This document shows, in pieces, positions 60,994 through 64,000 of a stretch of DNA of 64,000 bases. Source of the stretch: Deltaproteobacteria bacterium (GTDB taxonomy: Bacteria; Myxococcota_A; UBA796; CAJQPC01); contig JADKFE010000017.1 of the NCBI GenBank assembly GCA_016717595.1, positions 62,001-126,000 of the forward strand. The letters run 5' to 3'. The first letter of the stretch is position 1. Every line of letters begins with the position of its first letter. Position numbers and translations under genes: made by a program. Below the pieces are notes generated by a model. That model saw only the letters and a list, made by a program, of their open reading frames with translations, ran no database searches and was not told where the DNA came from.

Positions 60994-61739
60994 GCAGCGA
61001 CAAAGAGCACCTCGTCCAGCTCCGCAACATGCGCATCGCCACGCGCCAGCGCACCCTCGTCGCCGACGTCAACGTCGATGTCTACGGCGGGCGCGTGACG
61101 GCGATGATGGGCCCCTCGGGCTCGGGCAAGACGCTGACGGCCTGCGCGATCATGGGCTTCATCGAGGTGAACCCCGGGCTCATGGACGGCTCGTTGCGTT
61201 TCCCGGCGTTCAGCGATCGCGACTGGTTTGAGGGCGTTCGTGGCGGCGGCGCTCGGGCCCAGCGGCGATTGTTGAACGAGACGGCGGCGTTACGCGGCTC
61301 GTTCCTCACCTACAGCCCCCAGGCGGCCTCAAGCGCGCTCAACCCCGGGCGCACCTTGGGACGTCAGCTTGAGCTGGCGATCTCCCGGCGCAACGAGCCC
61401 CCCGTCGGCGCCCAGGCCGTGCAGAAGGCGGTCGAGCAGGCCCTCGCGGAGGTGGGGCTGCCGCGCTCGGCGACGACGGCCTTGCCCGGCGAGCTCTCCG
61501 GCGGCCAGTGTCAACGCGCCGCGATGGCCATCGCCGTCGCCCCCCATCCGCGCCTGGTGATCGCCGATGAGCCCGAGACCGGCCTCGACCCGGTGCTCAC
61601 CCGCACGGTCATCGAGCTGATGATCTCCGTGTGTAAAGACCACGGCTGCGGCCTCTTGCTCATCTCGCACCACGAGGACACCGTCTCACGCATCGCCCAG
61701 GACGTCGTGCGGCTCAAGGCCCAAGGAGACACGGCATGA
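60990..61739 (+). CDS. ABC peptide-type ATPase 1 (DppD-like)
   Basis: A 249-aa ATPase: Walker A GPSGSGKTLTAC, Q-loop FLTYSPQAASSALNPGRTLG, signature ELSGGQCQRAAMAIAV, Walker B LVIADEPETGLDP, switch His LLLISHHED. It is shorter than typical DppD and lacks the C-terminal peptide-family extension. It pairs with the next ATPase, whose ATG overlaps its stop. Confidence 0.92.
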   Translation: MSSDKEHLVQLRNMRIATRQRTLVADVNVDVYGGRVTAMMGPSGSGKTLTACAIMGFIEVNPGLMDGSLRFPAFSDRDWFEGVRGGGARAQRRLLNETAALRGSFLTYSPQAASSALNPGRTLGRQLELAISRRNEPPVGAQAVQKAVEQALAEVGLPRSATTALPGELSGGQCQRAAMAIAVAPHPRLVIADEPETGLDPVLTRTVIELMISVCKDHGCGLLLISHHEDTVSRIAQDVVRLKAQGDTA

Positions 61740-62701
61740 GCGCGCCGATCGTCCGCATCAAGGGCCTGCAGAAGACCTTCATCCAGCACGGCACCTTCCC
61801 GTGGTCACCCAAACGCACCGTCGAGGCCGTTCGGGGTGTGGATCTCACCCTGGGCCCTGGCGACATCCTCGCGCTGGTGGGGCAGTCGGGCTCGGGCAAG
61901 ACGACGCTCTCGCGCCTCGTGCTGGGCTTGGAGGAGCCCACCGGCGGCGAGGTCTGGCTTGAGGATCAGCGCTGGGACGGCCTCACCGAGCGTGAGCGCG
62001 CCAAACACCGGGCGCGCTATCAGTACGTCCCCCAAGATCCCATGGCCGCCTTGGACCCTCAGCAGACGGCCTTAGAGCACGTCATGGAGACCTTGCGGGT
62101 GCTCGGCGGGCGCAGCCGCGATCAGGCCCGGGTGGATGGCCTCGCGATGTTGTCTCGGCTGGGTCTTGGCGCTCGCGCCGAGGCGTTGCCCCGGCAGATG
62201 TCGGGCGGTGAGCAGCGCCGGGTGACCTTGGCCCGGGTGCTCGCGCTGCACCCTCGGCTGGTCGTCGCCGATGAGCCCACCTCGGGTCTGGAGCCCGATC
62301 GACGCGAAGAGGTGCTTCGTGATCTGATCGGCAATCTGCCCAAGGACGCTGCGTGTATTCTGGTCACACATGACATGTCCGCCGCACGCAAATGGACCAA
62401 CCGCACCATGGTCATGCTCGATGGCCGGGTCATCGAGACGCTACGCGCTGAGGAGGACGAGCCCGCGCACCCGTACTCGCGCCTGCTCTTTGATCCTTGG
62501 TCGGCGGATCTCCCGCGCAACGGCCTCGCGCCTGCGGGCTGCCCCTTTCGTCTTGACTGCCCCCTGGCGGTCGGCTCCTTGGCGGCGCGCTGCGCCGAGC
62601 GCGCCCCGACCCTCACCCGAATGGGCGAGAATGAGCACCATCATGTCGCCTGTTATCATCACGCCGACCGCAACCCCCCTGTGACCGAGGCCGCCTCATG
62701 A
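61736..62701 (+). CDS. ABC peptide-type ATPase 2 (DppF/OppF-like)
   Basis: A 321-aa ATPase: Walker A GQSGSGKTTLSR, Q-loop YVPQDPMAALDPQQTALEHV, signature MSGGEQRRVTLAR, Walker B LVVADEPTSGLEP, switch His VTHDMSAA. The C-terminal ~60 residues hold the oligopeptide-family extension with Cys pattern (GCPFRLDCPLAVGSLAARC, then VACYHH) that in DppD/F-type ATPases can bind a Fe-S cluster. The next gene overlaps it by ATGA. Confidence 0.92.
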   Translation: MSAPIVRIKGLQKTFIQHGTFPWSPKRTVEAVRGVDLTLGPGDILALVGQSGSGKTTLSRLVLGLEEPTGGEVWLEDQRWDGLTERERAKHRARYQYVPQDPMAALDPQQTALEHVMETLRVLGGRSRDQARVDGLAMLSRLGLGARAEALPRQMSGGEQRRVTLARVLALHPRLVVADEPTSGLEPDRREEVLRDLIGNLPKDAACILVTHDMSAARKWTNRTMVMLDGRVIETLRAEEDEPAHPYSRLLFDPWSADLPRNGLAPAGCPFRLDCPLAVGSLAARCAERAPTLTRMGENEHHHVACYHHADRNPPVTEAAS

Positions 62702-63949
62702 CCGCACGCCTCCTTGGCCGCGCCGCGTTTCTCACCGCCGCCTTGTCGCTCACCGCGTCCTCCTTCGTGCACGCGGGTGAGGTCGAGAAGGCCGAGCACC
62801 GTCGGCTCTCTGAAGACATGGAGAAGAAGGCCCAGAAGAACATCTGGGCGGGCGTGGAGCGCAGCTTTCAGGAGCTCCTCGCGCTTCAGAAGGCCGGCGA
62901 GGTGCTCACGTATGAGGACTGGCTGCTCGGCGCCCAAGCCGCCCGCGGCCTTGGCGACATGGCGGCCTGCAAAGACCGGCTCACCCAGGCCCTCACGGTC
63001 GAGGCCAACGCCGAGTCCCAGGCGTGGCTCGATGAGATCAACGCCAACTATGTCTCCGTCACCCTCAAGAGCCCCAACAAAGAGGCCACGGCGACGCTGA
63101 CCATCGAGGGCATGCTCTTCGCCACCGACCAGCGCCTCGCCGTCGAGGTGGCCCAGAAGACCCTCGCCGAGACCCGCGAGTTCTCCGGCCTCTTGCCTGT
63201 CGGCAACTACACCTTCACCGACGGCACGCTCACCAAGGCCTTCTCCGTGGCCAGCGGCGGCGCGCCGATCAACGTGAAGCTCGTGGCTGAAGGCGGCGAG
63301 AAGGGCAGCGGCGGCGGCTTGACCTGGGCCGGCCCACGCATCGACGTCGGCGGCGCCTACACCTTGGGCCTGGGCCCCAACGCAGAGGGCACCACCGCCC
63401 CCGGCGCCTTCTCTGGCGTCGGCGCCCGCGCCGGGGTCGGCGTCGAGCTCGGCCTCAGCCAGAACTTCGGCGTCGCGCTCACCGTGGGCTACCACAACCT
63501 CATCAACCCCCTGGGTGAGGACGAGGTCGTCACCGACAAGGCCGGCGGCGTGACGGCGCACCTCGGCTATGGCCAGCTCAGCGCGGTCTTGCGGATGAGT
63601 GACCTCTGGATCACCGCGGGTGGGGTCTTCGCCACCGGCGTGGCCAGGGTGCAGTCGCCGACGGACATCACGATCCAACCTGGAAGATTGTACGACCGCC
63701 GATGGAGGGGAAGCGGCTGCCTCCTGGTGTGTCTACTTCACTGAAGACGCTCAAGCGGGCGGCACCATGAGCGGTCGTCTCACCGCTCCCGGCGCCTCTC
63801 TCTCCGTCGGTTACGCATTGTTCGACCTCGGTGATGGCCTCCAAGGCGCGGTCAGCGTCGGCGGAGGCGCCTTGGCGAGCGGCGTTCGTCTGTATCCCTG
63901 GGGCCAGGTGGCCCTCACCATCGCCCCGGCGCCAAAGAGGAACAAGTGA
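62698..63949 (+). CDS. Exported protein with PEGA-like and barrel-like domains (frameshifted near 63670)
   Basis: A signal peptide (LTAALSLTASSFVHAGEV) precedes a short TPR-like helical part, a PEGA-like domain (VSVTLKSPNKEATATLTIEG, AETREFSGLLPVGNYTFTDG) and, from about residue 205, a long alternating-strand region (GGLTWAGPRIDVGGAYTLGL, ARAGVGVELGLSQNFGVALT, WITAGGVFATGVARVQSP) resembling an outer-membrane barrel. The first frame ends in Arg/Cys-rich sequence after PTDITIQ; the next frame continues NLEDCTTADGGEAAASWCVY and closes with LYPWGQVALTIAP. The shift, one extra base, is near 63650-63690. About 416 aa when joined. It overlaps the ATPase gene and the next ATG. Confidence 0.72.
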
Positions 63950-64000
63950 TGCTTGGACGCACCCCCGCGAGGCTCCTCGCCGCCATCGCCCTCCTCCTCA
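63949..64000 (+). CDS. Start of an exported protein (cut by window end)
   Basis: The ATG at 63949 overlaps the previous TGA (TGATG), and MLGRTPARLLAAIALLL looks like the beginning of a signal peptide. Only 17 codons are visible, so nothing more can be said. Confidence 0.6.
   Translation, partial: MLGRTPARLLAAIALLL

Overview
This window is about 64 kb of very GC-rich, densely coding bacterial DNA. There is no intergenic gap over about 300 bp, no insertion sequence, no phage gene and no CRISPR. It suggests a myxobacterium-like organism (Myxococcota / former Deltaproteobacteria). The reasons are eukaryotic-type Ser/Thr kinases, many Pro/Ala-rich lipoproteins, a MopE-type metal-binding motif, Mla lipid transport, giant TPR proteins, and a bacterial microcompartment (BMC) locus whose shell proteins closely resemble, from memory, those of Haliangium ochraceum. 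No 16S gene is present, so the taxonomy is inference.

Layout. 0-9.9 kb (+): PAS hybrid histidine kinase, exonuclease III, a DUF481 outer-membrane protein, an M28 peptidase coupled to a membrane-fused spermidine-synthase-like protein, a B3/4-domain protein, an alpha/beta hydrolase and a small exported protein, closed by a hairpin terminator. 10-13.2 kb: a lipoprotein, a rhomboid protease, MsrB and a histidine phosphatase. 13.2-17.8 kb: a Pro/Ala-rich protein, then a minus-strand operon of lipoprotein, family-2 glycosyltransferase and asparagine synthase. 17.9-23.3 kb (+): the BMC operon, with two BMC-T, one BMC-H, three BMC-P, a CoA-acylating aldehyde dehydrogenase, an unrecognised protein and a class II aldolase. 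23.3-27.7 kb (-): ComEA-like helix-hairpin-helix protein, DUF3006, ComEC-like metallohydrolase, a repeat lipoprotein and a PHP-domain lipoprotein. 27.8 kb: tRNA-Arg(CCT), then a UDP-glucuronate decarboxylase-like enzyme (-) with its own terminator. 29-33.2 kb (+): alanine racemase and mlaE-mlaF-mlaD. 33.4-39.9 kb (+): a 1958-aa TPR protein and a lipid/isoprenyl methyltransferase-like protein. 40-51.5 kb: Ser/Thr kinase, DCC-family protein, fatty-acid desaturase, clostripain-like peptidase, NhaC antiporter, DUF2079 protein, an AGCS symporter with a large extra domain, and an OmpA lipoprotein. 51.5-53.3 kb (-): a second Ser/Thr kinase. 53.5-64 kb (+): a long envelope operon with four exported or lipoprotein genes, a complete five-gene peptide-type ABC importer, a barrel-like protein and the start of one more gene.

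How the genes work together. The BMC operon should build a protein shell around an aldehyde-producing aldolase and an aldehyde-consuming CoA-dependent dehydrogenase; the usual phosphotransacylase and alcohol dehydrogenase are not in the window, so the pathway is incomplete or split. Much of the rest is envelope biology: lipid transport, lipoproteins, exported proteases, glycosyl transfer and peptide uptake. Tight ATGA/TGATG overlaps indicate extensive translational coupling.

Cautions. Nine apparent single-base frameshifts interrupt eight otherwise intact genes. Several lie in short G or C runs, which looks more like uncorrected assembly indels than decay. All family calls are by eye from motifs; no database search was possible.
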